A DNA stretch of 64,000 nt, from contig JAXMDA010000001.1 of assembly GCA_046349085.1 (NCBI GenBank), positions 744,001-808,000 on the forward strand, in the 5' to 3' direction. The translations under genes were made by a program, and so were the position numbers. Shown here in pieces: positions 16,888 to 26,167 of the stretch. Position 1 is the stretch's first letter. Each line of letters starts with the position of its first letter. This DNA is from JAJXWB01 sp046349085. Its GTDB lineage: Bacteria > Pseudomonadota > Alphaproteobacteria > Rhizobiales > Beijerinckiaceae. The notes beneath the pieces are model-generated. The model was not told where the DNA came from. It saw only the letters and a list, made by a program, of their open reading frames with translations, and did not search any database.

Positions 16888-17973
16888 TCAGGCTTGAGCG
16901 TCCTCCTCCGGCTCGCTGTTCCAGGCCGCGATCAGCTCCCAAATGACCGCCAACACGATCGGCCCCAGGAACAAGCCCGTCATGCCGTAAGAAATTGTGC
17001 CGCCGACCACGCCGATCAGGATCGCCAGCATGGGGGTCGTCAAGCCGCGCGCCATCACGATGGGGCGCAGGACATTGTCGATGAGACCAACCGGAATCAT
17101 GTAGGCGGTGAACAAGACCGCCGACGCAGGCGTCATCGTCATCCATGACCAGATGATCGCGGGAACGATCACGACGCTCGGGCCGATCTGGACGATCGCA
17201 AGAACGAGCGCAGCGGTGGTGAGAAGACTGGCGCCGGGAATTCCCGCCAGCGAAAATCCGACGCCGGCCAGCAAGGCTTGCAGGGCGGCGATTCCGATCA
17301 CCCCTCGCGACACCGTCCGGATCGTGGACGCAGCCAGGGCAAGCAGGCGCTCGCCCCGCTCCGAAGCCAGCCTGCGCGCAAATCGCTTCGCCGCCTCGAT
17401 CAACGAGGGCGCCGGCGCGAACAGAAATCCCGCGACAATCACGGCGCAGAAGAACTTGATCGCGCCGACGCCCGCGCCGGCCGCAACGCCCAGCAACATG
17501 CTTCCGAGGGGCTTCAGTTGCGGCGCGATCTTCGCAAGGGCCGCGCGCAGATTCGTCGAGGCCAAATCCCAGAACTGGTAGACGGGCTCGCCGACCAGCG
17601 GCCAGGTCTTGATCCCGACCGGCGGAGAAGGAACAGACCATTCGGACAGATCGGCCTTGGCGGCCAGAACGCCGACACTGTCGATCAGGTCCAGCGCCAG
17701 CCAGGTCACCGGACCGATGACCACGGCCAGGCAGATCAGTGTGAGCGTGGCGGCAGCCAGACGGCGCCGGCCGCCGAACCAGCGAACCATGCGTTCGTGC
17801 GCCGGATAGAGCGCGACGCAAAGCACGACGCTCCAGATCGCAATGCTCAGGAACGGCCGTATCAGAACGAACGAGAAGTATAGGAGAAGGCCAAGAAGCC
17901 CCAATTTTACCGCCAGATCGACGCCGTCGCGGATGAGGCGGTCGTGACGGGCGTCCTGGGTCTCAATACTCAT
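16888..17973 (-). CDS. AI-2E family transporter (PerM/YdiK-like membrane protein)
   Basis: The 361-residue inner-membrane protein has about seven hydrophobic segments in the pattern of the AI-2E exporter family (paired helices near residues 20-80, a soluble loop, then helices in the C-terminal half with FLAGIPGASL and the typical NVLRPIVMARG and MTGLFLGPIVLAV). Members export quorum signals, ions or unknown solutes. The start at 17973 is chosen over an in-frame ATG at 17988 because it has an AGGAA ribosome motif and the latter has none. It converges with the acyl-kinase operon. Confidence 0.88.
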   Translation of the reverse strand: MSIETQDARHDRLIRDGVDLAVKLGLLGLLLYFSFVLIRPFLSIAIWSVVLCVALYPAHERMVRWFGGRRRLAAATLTLICLAVVIGPVTWLALDLIDSVGVLAAKADLSEWSVPSPPVGIKTWPLVGEPVYQFWDLASTNLRAALAKIAPQLKPLGSMLLGVAAGAGVGAIKFFCAVIVAGFLFAPAPSLIEAAKRFARRLASERGERLLALAASTIRTVSRGVIGIAALQALLAGVGFSLAGIPGASLLTTAALVLAIVQIGPSVVIVPAIIWSWMTMTPASAVLFTAYMIPVGLIDNVLRPIVMARGLTTPMLAILIGVVGGTISYGMTGLFLGPIVLAVIWELIAAWNSEPEEDAQA

Positions 17974-18094
17974 GGTTCCTGCTTCCATCCACGCGCATGC
18001 CGCAGGCGGGCTGAGTTTCCCGCCTGTCGCTCGATCAACCCCGGGTCCTCCATCGAAGCGGCATCGGCGCTATCCAGATTGATTGCATACAACA

Positions 18095-18524
18095 CTAGCG
18101 GACGACGGCGTCGCTCTCTTCCAGCATGCGGCGCAACACGTCGAAAATGACCGCGGTCGACCACCCGAACATCACGATCCCGTTCATCGCCGTTATCGGG
18201 CCGATGAGCCTCCATTGTGCGACGGGCAGGATGTCGCCGTAGCCAAGCGTGGTGAAATTCACGAAAGCAAAATATTCGAAGAACTCCGTTTCGACGGCGC
18301 CTATCAGGCGGTAGGTCTGCGCCCAGATCATGACCTCACAAAAGTGGGCAATCATCAGGGCGGAAACCGTGGCCACCATTACGATCACAAGACGCATGTC
18401 GGGTTGCGCAACGCGCACGTTTCTTGCGGTGCGCGCCGCCCACAAGACCAGCAGCATGAACAGGGAATGGATGGCGACGTTCGTGAGGCTCGCAGCGGAG
18501 CCGACCAGTATCTGACGCAGCACG
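18095..18524 (-). CDS. Small two-pore-helix type potassium channel family protein
   Basis: The product (143 residues from a GTG start) has hydrophobic segments near residues 10-32 and 48-72, a pore loop with the K+ selectivity filter TTLGYGD, and a last helix ending in a charged tail. It should form a tetrameric cation channel in the inner membrane; no RCK/TrkA-N regulatory domain follows. The start at 18524 is inferred from an AAGGAAG ribosome motif 6 bases upstream; an ATG at 18592 would add 22 mostly basic residues and cannot be excluded. It is 121 bases from the PerM-like gene on the same strand. Confidence 0.8.
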
Positions 18525-18886
18525 CGCAGCTTCCTTCGTCCTAACCGCCCGGCCCTGCCTCTGCTCGGGAACGCCGCGGCGCAGTACATCACATTGTTGA
18601 AACCACAATATCTTCGTAGATGCGGCGGCGGGGGATCGGAAAGCGGGGCCGAACGTCTCGATCTTGCCAGCGGTCATCGGCCGCCCCCTATGAACTCCGC
18701 CACGGCCAAGTTGTCTTCCCATATTTGTTGGGTCGTCAAGACCGGAAGACGACAGTGCTCCGCGAATTTGATTCGGGCGCTTCTCGTAGTACGGTCGATG
18801 CTACGTGCCGGGCGCTGCTACAGTTGAGGCCTCTTGATCGGTCTGATCGGGCGAAACGCCATTACTGAACAAGAAATTCGCGAGAC
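18525..18886. other. Gene-free divergent region
   Basis: No convincing gene is seen in these roughly 360 bases between the channel gene and a short ORF on the other strand. A small hairpin GGCG-AAA-CGCC and a direct GATCGG repeat occur in the last 50 bases, just ahead of the ORF at 18887, and may belong to the promoter of the nuclease operon. Confidence 0.35.
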
Positions 18887-19036
18887 ATGACCGACATTCC
18901 CCTGGCGCAACTGGCCTCTGTGGTCCTCGAAAAAATGGAAATCCTCGACGGGCCCGATCCCACGCCCGCGGGCGCGCGCCTTCTCGGCGTCGAGCGGCTT
19001 GCGGCGGCGTCGCGCACGCGTCCGGACAGTCGCTAG
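18887..19036 (+). CDS. Short hypothetical protein ahead of the nuclease gene
   Basis: The 49-residue frame begins MTDIPLAQLASVVLEKMEIL and ends SRTRPDSR. Third-position G/C is high, as in genuine local genes, and it ends 43 bases before the SbcD-like gene in the same orientation. The ribosome site is weak (CGAGAC). It could be a real small protein of the operon or a chance frame. Confidence 0.4.
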   Translation: MTDIPLAQLASVVLEKMEILDGPDPTPAGARLLGVERLAAASRTRPDSR

Positions 19037-19079
19037 AGCCCCGTCACTCCGCCGCGCCGTCCGGAGCCCGCAAATAATC

Positions 19080-20201
19080 ATGTTTCGCTTCATTCATTCG
19101 AGCGATCTTCATCTCGGCAAGCGCTTCGGCAACTTCTCCGGCGACCTGCCGAGCCGTTTGCGCGAGGCTCGACATGCCGTTCTCTCGCGATTGGCTCAGC
19201 ACGCGCGCGAGCAAGGCGTGACAACGATCCTGCTCGCCGGCGATACATTCGATACCGAAACGCCCGCCCCGGACGTTCGACGGCAAGCGCTCGCCGAAAT
19301 GAGGCGGCATGCGCCGATCCGGTGGGTCATCCTGCCGGGCAATCACGACTCGCTGCAGGCGACGCAGCTCTGGGGCGCTCTCAAGACCGAGTCGCCCGAG
19401 AATGTCCTCCTGGCCGTCGACGCTCGTCCGCTCGCATTGGCTGAAGGCGTCTTCCTGTTGCCGGCGCCCTGTACGACACGACGGCCAGGCCGCGACCTGA
19501 CCGAGTGGATGGACAAGGAGGCGACCCCTGAGGGCGCGATCCGGATAGGATTGGCGCACGGACCCATTCAAAGCTTTTCGGAAGACTCCGCCGCAACCGA
19601 CGTCATCGCGCCCGATCGCGCGCGACGCGCAGGCCTGGACTATATGGCGCTTGGCGATTGGCACGGCGCGCTCGAGATCGACGCGCGAACCCGCTACAGC
19701 GGCGCTCCGGAGCCTGATCGCTTCAAGCATGACCGCGCCGGCGAAGCGCTGCTCGTGAGCATTGCGGAACGCTCAGCCTTGCCGCAGGCGGCGCCTTTCG
19801 GCACGGCGACTTTCTCCTGGCGCAATCTGAATTTGCATCTGCTCGACGGCGACGATCCGGCATCGACGCTCGCAGCGCTGCTGCCGGACGAAAATCGTCG
19901 CAACATCTTGGCGCGTGTCGAGGCGACAGGGCGCGCCGATCTGGCGCGGCGGGCGGCGCTGGGCGGCGGGATCGCAGGAGCGGCGCCCGATTTTGCGTTT
20001 CTGGAGTTGGACGATTCGCGCCTCCGGGTGGATTGCGACGTCCAGGACCTCGACCAGATCGATCGCGCCGGCGCGCTTCGTGAGGCGGCAGACAGGTTGT
20101 TTGCGGACGCAAACGATCAAAATCGCTCGTCCGAGGAACGCGACATCTCTCGTTCCGCGCTGGCGCGTCTCTACGCGTACGCACAGCAGGTCGCGCGATG
20201 A
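19080..20201 (+). CDS. DNA repair metallophosphoesterase, SbcD/YhaO-like nuclease subunit
   Basis: The 373-residue protein carries the calcineurin-like phosphoesterase motifs in order: SSDLHLGKRF (N terminus), LLAGDTFDTE, LPGNHDSLQ and the later GLAHGP and GDWHG. This is the Mre11/SbcD nuclease core that binds two metal ions. The C-terminal region of about 100 residues differs from classic SbcD and resembles the YhaO type. The ATG at 19080 puts the first motif at the usual distance from the N terminus; upstream in-frame codons give an Arg-rich, implausible extension. Its stop overlaps the start of the ATPase gene by ATGA, so the two form a complex-encoding operon. Confidence 0.9.
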   Translation: MFRFIHSSDLHLGKRFGNFSGDLPSRLREARHAVLSRLAQHAREQGVTTILLAGDTFDTETPAPDVRRQALAEMRRHAPIRWVILPGNHDSLQATQLWGALKTESPENVLLAVDARPLALAEGVFLLPAPCTTRRPGRDLTEWMDKEATPEGAIRIGLAHGPIQSFSEDSAATDVIAPDRARRAGLDYMALGDWHGALEIDARTRYSGAPEPDRFKHDRAGEALLVSIAERSALPQAAPFGTATFSWRNLNLHLLDGDDPASTLAALLPDENRRNILARVEATGRADLARRAALGGGIAGAAPDFAFLELDDSRLRVDCDVQDLDQIDRAGALREAADRLFADANDQNRSSEERDISRSALARLYAYAQQVAR

Positions 20202-22822
20202 AGATCTCCGCCCTCCGCCTGTTCAACGTGAAGCGCTTCGCCAACCGTGGCGTTGCCATTGAAGGCATCGACGACGGCGTCAACGTGCTGTGCGCGGCCA
20301 ACGAATTCGGCAAGTCGACGAGCTTCGAGGCGCTGCACGCCCTCTTCTTTCAACCCTATTCCGGCACTCCCGGCGACGTGAAAAATCTCAGGCCTTACAG
20401 CGGCGGCAACCCGCTGGTGGAGGCCGACATTGCAACCCCGACGGGAAATTTCCGGATCACAAAGCAATATTTCGGCGGGAAGTTTGCGCGCATTGTCGAC
20501 CTTGAATCGGGGCGCCTGATAGCTCAGGCCGACGAGGCCGAGAACTTCGTCGCGGCGCTGGTGAAAGGCGGCGCAGTTGGCCCGGCGGGGCTCTTGTGGG
20601 TGCGTCAGGGCCTCACGGGAGTCGAGAAACGCAGCGGGCGGGAGGAGGAAAACGAAAAGCAGGTTCGCGCGAGCCTGCTCGAATCCGTTCAAGGCGAGGT
20701 CGAGGCGGTCACCGGCGGTCGGCGCATGGCCGAGATCATGGCGGCCGTCGAAGAAGACCTGTCGGCGCTGGCGACGCCGAAGGGTAAGCCGCGGGAGCGT
20801 TATGCCGCGGCGATCGAAGGACGCGACAAGCTTGACGCAGAGCGGCAAAAGCTGTGGGCGGACCTCACTCGCCTGCGCGAGGCGCTCGATCGCCGGACCT
20901 CGGCCATGAAGCGCCTGGCCGAACTCGACAGTCCCGAAGACGCGCAACGGCGGCGCGCTGCAATTGAAACTGCGCAGGCGGCTTTCGACGCCGCGAAGGT
21001 GCAAAGCGAACAGTTGAAGAGGGCCGAGGCCGAATTGCGCCTGGCCCACGAGCGACGAAATTCTGCGGCAGGCCATCTCCAAAATTTCCAGGCCGCATTG
21101 CAAAGTTCGAAGGAACTACGTCAGGGGATCGACGACGCGCAGCGTCTCCGGAGCGATGCTGCGGACAAGCGCCACGCGGCGTCGGAAGCGATCGACAAGG
21201 CGCGCGCGGAAGCAGACGCTGCCGACGACGACGAGCGCAAACTGCGCGAGAGACTCGCGCGGATCGAAGCCGCCCTGAAAGCGCGGGAGGACGCGGAACG
21301 CCTCATCGATCTGGAGCAGAAGCTGAGCAATGCAGAATCGCTCCGGCTCCAGGCCGAACAATGCGAAGCGAAATTCGCTCTGGCGACTATTCCGCCCGCT
21401 GCAGTGGACGAGCTTCAGGCGCTCGAAGTCAAGATTGCGGAACTTCGGGCCGTCGATCGGATGTCCCGCCCCACGGCCTCGGTCGTTTACGAAAGCGCGG
21501 CAATCGCGCCGGTCCTGATGGACGGAACGCCGATGGCGCCTGGGGAAGAGCGGAGCTACGTTGGGCAGGCTCGCCTCACAACCCCCGGCGTTGGCGCGAT
21601 CATTCTCCGTTCAAATCTCCCTGCCAGGGCCAACAACAGCCTTGAACAGGCTTTGTCGAAGCAGCGGAAGCTCCTCGACTCGATCGGCGTAGCCGACCTC
21701 GCGGCGGCGCGCGATCGGCAGACGGCCGCAAACGAGATCGAAGGCCGCCTGCGGGAATTGCGCGCGAACTTGGCGCATCTTGCGCCGGACGGGTTGGCTG
21801 CGCTGCGTTCGGAATACGCCGCCCGCAGCTCCACGGTCGCAAATCCGCTCGAGAACGACGACGACATCGACACGGTCCGCGCAGCCGTGACAGACGCCGC
21901 AAGCCGCTGCCGGTCCGCGCGCCAGGCCCTGCGCGAGGTCGAGCCCTTGCAGCGCCTGGCCGACGACGCCTTCATTCGGGCGGAGTCTGCGCTCGCCCGG
22001 CTCCAGGCCGAAAAGGCGCAAATCGACGCCATTCTCGGCGCTGAACCGGACCGCGAGGCGCGCGAGCGCCACATGTCGGAGGAATTGCGCGCCCTTCAAG
22101 GGAAAGTCGTCGACGCACAGGCGCAAGCAGAAGCGGTGCGCGCTTCAGCGATCGATCTCGCATCCGCCGAGGCCACGCTGAAACGGGCTCGCTCGGTTGA
22201 TCAGGCCGCAGGACAAGAGGTCAACAAGCTGCGCGAGGAAATCGCCGGCCTCAACGCCACGATCAGCGCCCGCTGCGACGAAGCTGTCGAAGAAAAATGG
22301 CGAGAGACAATTGAAGCGCTGTCAGCGGCGGAAATCCGCGTTCGCCAGTTCGCCAGAGAGGCAGCGGCGCTCCAGACGTTGCAGTCCGCGTTGGAAAGCG
22401 CGCGATCGCAGGCGCGAGAGCTCTATCTCAAGCCGGTCATGACGGAGCTGAAGCCGCTCCTAGAACTTCTCTTCGAGGATGTGTCGATCACGTTCGACGA
22501 AAAGACCCTGTTGCCGCAAACCATTCTGCGCCGCGGCCTGGAGGAGCAGGTCGATCGTCTCAGCGGCGGCATGAAGGAGCAGCTGTCCGTCCTCACCCGA
22601 CTGGCGTTTGCGCGACTGCTCGCCAAGGACGGTCGGTCGACGCCCGTGATCCTCGACGACGCGCTCGTCTATTCCGACGATGACCGTATCGAAAAGATGT
22701 TCGATGCGCTGCATCGGCAGTCGCGCGATCAGCAGATCATCGTCTTCTCGTGCCGGCAACGTGCATTTCAGAAGCTCGGAGGAAACGTCCTCGAGATGAC
22801 GGACTGGCTCCCGTCACAATAA
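20198..22822 (+). CDS. SMC-like ATPase, SbcC/YhaN family, partner of the nuclease
   Basis: The 874-residue protein has an N-terminal ATP-binding half with a Walker A variant ANEFGKSTS (Gly38-Lys39-Ser40), a long Ala/Glu/Arg-rich coiled-coil centre (about 170-740), and a C-terminal half with signature LSGGMKEQL starting at 788 and Walker B VILDDAL with Asp820/Asp821. These halves meet to form one ATPase head. I find no central CxxC zinc hook as in classic Rad50/SbcC; the centre instead holds a more globular stretch near 410-480. With the upstream nuclease it should process broken or hairpinned DNA ends. Length and shape fit the YhaN side of the family. Confidence 0.9.
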   Translation: MKISALRLFNVKRFANRGVAIEGIDDGVNVLCAANEFGKSTSFEALHALFFQPYSGTPGDVKNLRPYSGGNPLVEADIATPTGNFRITKQYFGGKFARIVDLESGRLIAQADEAENFVAALVKGGAVGPAGLLWVRQGLTGVEKRSGREEENEKQVRASLLESVQGEVEAVTGGRRMAEIMAAVEEDLSALATPKGKPRERYAAAIEGRDKLDAERQKLWADLTRLREALDRRTSAMKRLAELDSPEDAQRRRAAIETAQAAFDAAKVQSEQLKRAEAELRLAHERRNSAAGHLQNFQAALQSSKELRQGIDDAQRLRSDAADKRHAASEAIDKARAEADAADDDERKLRERLARIEAALKAREDAERLIDLEQKLSNAESLRLQAEQCEAKFALATIPPAAVDELQALEVKIAELRAVDRMSRPTASVVYESAAIAPVLMDGTPMAPGEERSYVGQARLTTPGVGAIILRSNLPARANNSLEQALSKQRKLLDSIGVADLAAARDRQTAANEIEGRLRELRANLAHLAPDGLAALRSEYAARSSTVANPLENDDDIDTVRAAVTDAASRCRSARQALREVEPLQRLADDAFIRAESALARLQAEKAQIDAILGAEPDREARERHMSEELRALQGKVVDAQAQAEAVRASAIDLASAEATLKRARSVDQAAGQEVNKLREEIAGLNATISARCDEAVEEKWRETIEALSAAEIRVRQFAREAAALQTLQSALESARSQARELYLKPVMTELKPLLELLFEDVSITFDEKTLLPQTILRRGLEEQVDRLSGGMKEQLSVLTRLAFARLLAKDGRSTPVILDDALVYSDDDRIEKMFDALHRQSRDQQIIVFSCRQRAFQKLGGNVLEMTDWLPSQ

Positions 22823-23384
22823 CTTCCCTTTGCGCGGGCCAGCCGAAAGAGTGCGGCCGCTCGGACCGCAGCAAGCGCCAGCAGGGCTCCCGCTCCTTAT
22901 CTCAGGCGAGGCTCGAAAAGCCTGAGGACGGCTCCCTCGTCTCGAGGCTGGCCTTTTCCTCGCTCCCCATCCCGGTCCCGACCAGTCGCCGAACTGCGGC
23001 TGAAATCCGGCGATTGCTTGAGGTTCCCCTCGCCCCGGAAAGTCCGCGTTCAACCCGCACGACTGGCGTGCGGCGCGGGCGGTTGCACTCAGGACGCCAT
23101 CGTCCCGGTGTGCGAAGCGTGGCTAACGCTGACACGCGTGTGAGGCCCTAGCCCGGCTCGCACTGGTCGCAGAGGCTTCGCGCCCCTGTTGGAGGCTTGT
23201 GCCTTCAACGCTGCACCTTCGCTCCCGGAGCTCCTGAACCTGCTTTGCCATAGCGGCAAGTGGGTCGGCGGCGCGTGCGCCCGAGTCCGCAGCTTTTCAA
23301 CCGTTCCTCGAATTGCCGACCTGTGCGCAGTCGGCATGTCCGCTTGCGGACGTTTTCGCGCACGAGCTCCGAAAGGATACCAAG
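22823..23384. other. Long gene-free stretch at the start of an accessory tract, with a hairpin leader
   Basis: No coding signal is convincing on either strand in 562 bases; the open frames present have implausible composition. Near the right end two hairpins follow one another: GCCGAC (23315-23320) with GTCGGC (23330-23335), then GTCCGC-TT-GCGGAC (23338-23351) followed by GTTTTC. They sit 34 to 70 bases before the small gene at 23385 and could be a terminator or a structured 5' leader. The stretch may be decayed DNA from an integrated element. Confidence 0.45.
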
Positions 23385-23696
23385 ATGGCAAGTGACAATC
23401 CTTCCGCTGCCAATCATCGGCGCGCTTTGCGTGTGCGTGAGTATTGCGAGTTGTACGGGCGTTCCCGTTTCTGGCTCTACGAGCTCGGCTATCGCAGCCA
23501 GTGCGAAAACCCGGCAGGGCGCGCGGCGCAGCGGCGGCACAAGATTGCCCGCCGTATGGGCATCGATCCAGAATGCCCGATCAAGCCGAAGCGGATGCGG
23601 TGGCGCACGTTTGAGCAGGCTCTAGATCGGCTCGACCGCTACGAGAGCGTATGGGCGGTTGCTGTCTATGGTTGGCTACATCAGCGGCTTCGGTGA
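23385..23696 (+). CDS. Small helix-turn-helix-like DNA-binding protein
   Basis: The 103-residue basic protein begins MASDNPSAANHRRALRVREY. The stretch RVREYCELYGRSRFWLYELG resembles the helix-turn-helix of AlpA/excisionase-like proteins, in which a short regulator helix recognises DNA beside an element end. The ATG at 23385 has an AAAGGA ribosome motif at good spacing; an in-frame ATG at 23313 would run through the leader hairpins. No neighbouring integrase or phage structural gene is seen. I would treat it as a leftover or cargo regulator of a mobile element; function is inferred from a weak motif only. Confidence 0.65.
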   Translation: MASDNPSAANHRRALRVREYCELYGRSRFWLYELGYRSQCENPAGRAAQRRHKIARRMGIDPECPIKPKRMRWRTFEQALDRLDRYESVWAVAVYGWLHQRLR

Positions 23697-23741
23697 TCAG
23701 CGGTTCGCTAAGGGCAGAACGGAAGTTGACAATTACGGCGT

Positions 23742-23852
23742 ATGGCCACTGGGACGTTCGGAGCGGCAGAGATGGGCAGATATTTATGGTTCGACGCGTC
23801 TAAAGCGATCGATGACGCGAAGGCTGCGCGTCTCGCTCAAACGCTTCTCTAG
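23742..23852 (+). CDS. Possible 36-residue protein, stop overlapping the convergent oxidase stop
   Basis: The frame reads MATGTFGAAEMGRYLWFDAS and ends KAARLAQTLL. Composition is that of an ordinary small helical protein rather than of random high-GC sequence. Its TAG (23850-23852) interlocks with the TAG of the multicopper oxidase on the other strand through CTAG. A ribosome site is not obvious. It could be a genuine small gene or the remnant of a longer one. Confidence 0.3.
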   Translation: MATGTFGAAEMGRYLWFDASKAIDDAKAARLAQTLL

Positions 23853-26167
23853 GGCGACGGCACGACCCTGATCTTGGCCATCATGCCCCCGTCCTCATGC
23901 TCGAGGATGTGGCAGTGGTAGACGAAGTCGCCGAGCTGCGAGAACGGAATGTCGACATAGACAGTCTTGGTTGCGCATTTGCCGCTGCGCCATTGATCGA
24001 CCGAACAGACGCCGTTCTGCGAGTTCATGACGAGGTCCGAGATCGTGGCGTCCGGCGTCGCGACGCCGAGTGGCAGGTTGTCCTCGACGATGCCCATGGT
24101 CGTCGGCGCGGACGTGAAGGGCGACGGCGCCGCCGGCTGATCGATCACCCGGAACTTGGTCTGGTGAATGTGGAAATTGTGATTCTCGGTCGAGAGCTGC
24201 ACCAACTCCCAGGTCTCGTGCACCGGCTGCTGAAACGCGCCCAGCGGCAAGCAGACTGTCGGGTTGTCGGGATCGAAGCGAGCAACCGGAACCTGCGTGC
24301 CCGGCACCGGATTTCCGCGTGAATCGACCTCCTCATAACCAAGGCCGAACGAAACGCCGTCCGACAGGTCGGCCAGACCGAAGAAGATGCGTCGGCGGTT
24401 GCCTGCCGCGAGCGCCTTGCAGCCCGCCGGCAGCGGCGCCGGGGTCGCGGCGGCAGGCGCGGCGAACACGCCGCCCGTCTTGACGATGCGCGACGCATCG
24501 CCCTGCACGCTGAGGGCCGCCGGGGGCTTGCTCTGCACCTGCGCCGGCCCGAACACGACGCTGGCGAGGTTCAGAACGGGCCAGGCGTCGCCGGTCCCCA
24601 TTGTCAGGCCGTCCATCCTGAGCGTGGCGGTGGCGCCCGCCGGCGGAATGTCGACGTTTCCCCAGCTGTCGCGATGCGCGACCCAGACTTCCGCGCGCGA
24701 ACTCGGAAACATCACCAGGTCCTTGGCGCAAACGGGCTGCGGCTGCGTCTGCGGCGTGACGCCGGGGCATTGGACCGGCGTGAATTTGGCCCCGGCCAGC
24801 TTGATGACCGACGATGCGGAGGCGTCCTGCGGCAGCGAAACGCTCACGCCGTCGATCGCCACGATCTGCAGGATCATGTCCTGCCCGGTTGAGTCCTCAA
24901 TGAGCTTGAGTTTGTAGGACACGCCGCCGGACGCGTTGGTCAGGCGCCAGATGTCGCCGTTCGGCGAGGAGACCGGAATGGTCGGGTAGACGCGGCCATT
25001 GATGGTGAAATACCACCTGCCTCCGCTGTAGTCGTTACCGCCGCCGTCACCGTCGGCGGTGTTGGCGAGGCGCTCGACGGTGGCGGCGGTGCCGGGACAT
25101 GAGCCGCGCCGTATAAAGTCGACCATGCCGGGATCGCAGAAGCCCGAATCCTGCTGGTTGAGGACTTCGCCGTTGCTGACGGCGGCCGGCCCGTTGTCGA
25201 AATTGACCACGCCGGCCGCGAGCACCTGCAGGTCTTTCAGGATCAGATGCTTCGTGCTCGGCGGCGTAAAACCGGAGAGATAGCTGGATGAATTGCCGAT
25301 GGTGATGATGCCGGCCATGCCGCTCTGAATTTGGTTGAGCGCGAGGCCGTGAACATGCGGATGGAACCAGAACAAGCCCGAGGGATGGTTGTAGGGAATG
25401 TCGATCCGGTAATCGACATAATCGGTCGCCACGAGGCTGTGCGCATGGACCTTCATCGCCGCGGGCTGTCCGTTTGCCGAATTGAACACGTCGACGAAGA
25501 CGTAGTCGCCGTAGGTCGGGTCGTTCGCAGTAGCGACGCGCGCCGGCACGATCAGGCCGTGCGTATGCAGATTGGTCGGATTGAGCGGCAGATTGGCGCC
25601 GCCCGGATCGCTGGAATGAGTGACCTTGACCGGATCGAGCGGCGGCAGGCGGTTGACGAACCGGATTTTCAACCTGTCGCCCTGCTGCAGCGCCAGCCGC
25701 ACGCCGCCATAATCCGAGACGGTGGAAGAATTGGCCGGACAGTCGAGCCCCGTCGCAGGGCGCGGACAGATTTCGAATACCCAGCCGATGGGATTGATCG
25801 TATCGCCGCCCGGCGGCGTGAAGGCGATCGTCGAGATGCGCTTGGGCTTGGCGATCATCATGATATCGAGCACGCCGCCCGTGCTCGAGAAGACCGGCGG
25901 CTCGGCGTAGGCGTTCGGATCGACCGGGCTTGCGGTGGATACGCCCACCGCAAGCTGCGATAGTTTCGCGGCCAAGGCGCCGGCGTCGCGCAGGTAGTCG
26001 CGCGGCGTGACGGCTGTCGGCGATGTGCACAGCGATCCGGCCATGCCCGATTCCGAGACGCCGTCGTCCTCTGCTGTCCGCCCGACCAACGCACCAGCAC
26101 AAAACAACACGGTCAAAGCGGCCGTCGCCAGACTTGCCTTCAACGCGTGAAGCGCGCCTCTCATCAA
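23849..26167 (-). CDS. Large secreted multicopper oxidase
   Basis: The 772-residue protein has an N-terminal signal peptide (about 1-32, MMRGALHALKASLATAALTV onward) and the copper-binding motifs of the cupredoxin oxidases: LHTHG with His201/His203, FWFHPHVHG near 295, NHNFHIHQTKF and YHCHILEHEDGGMM near the C terminus. The last contains the Cys of the type 1 site and Met as a likely axial ligand, so all four copper centres look complete. It oxidises a metal or phenolic substrate and reduces O2 to water outside the cytoplasm. It is longer than CueO/CotA-type enzymes by roughly 200 residues, mainly in inserts between motifs. It stands alone, between the HTH-like gene and small genes near a tRNA, a setting that fits acquired cargo. 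ATGs at 26167 and 26164 are both possible starts. Confidence 0.92.
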   Translation of the reverse strand: MMRGALHALKASLATAALTVLFCAGALVGRTAEDDGVSESGMAGSLCTSPTAVTPRDYLRDAGALAAKLSQLAVGVSTASPVDPNAYAEPPVFSSTGGVLDIMMIAKPKRISTIAFTPPGGDTINPIGWVFEICPRPATGLDCPANSSTVSDYGGVRLALQQGDRLKIRFVNRLPPLDPVKVTHSSDPGGANLPLNPTNLHTHGLIVPARVATANDPTYGDYVFVDVFNSANGQPAAMKVHAHSLVATDYVDYRIDIPYNHPSGLFWFHPHVHGLALNQIQSGMAGIITIGNSSSYLSGFTPPSTKHLILKDLQVLAAGVVNFDNGPAAVSNGEVLNQQDSGFCDPGMVDFIRRGSCPGTAATVERLANTADGDGGGNDYSGGRWYFTINGRVYPTIPVSSPNGDIWRLTNASGGVSYKLKLIEDSTGQDMILQIVAIDGVSVSLPQDASASSVIKLAGAKFTPVQCPGVTPQTQPQPVCAKDLVMFPSSRAEVWVAHRDSWGNVDIPPAGATATLRMDGLTMGTGDAWPVLNLASVVFGPAQVQSKPPAALSVQGDASRIVKTGGVFAAPAAATPAPLPAGCKALAAGNRRRIFFGLADLSDGVSFGLGYEEVDSRGNPVPGTQVPVARFDPDNPTVCLPLGAFQQPVHETWELVQLSTENHNFHIHQTKFRVIDQPAAPSPFTSAPTTMGIVEDNLPLGVATPDATISDLVMNSQNGVCSVDQWRSGKCATKTVYVDIPFSQLGDFVYHCHILEHEDGGMMAKIRVVPSP

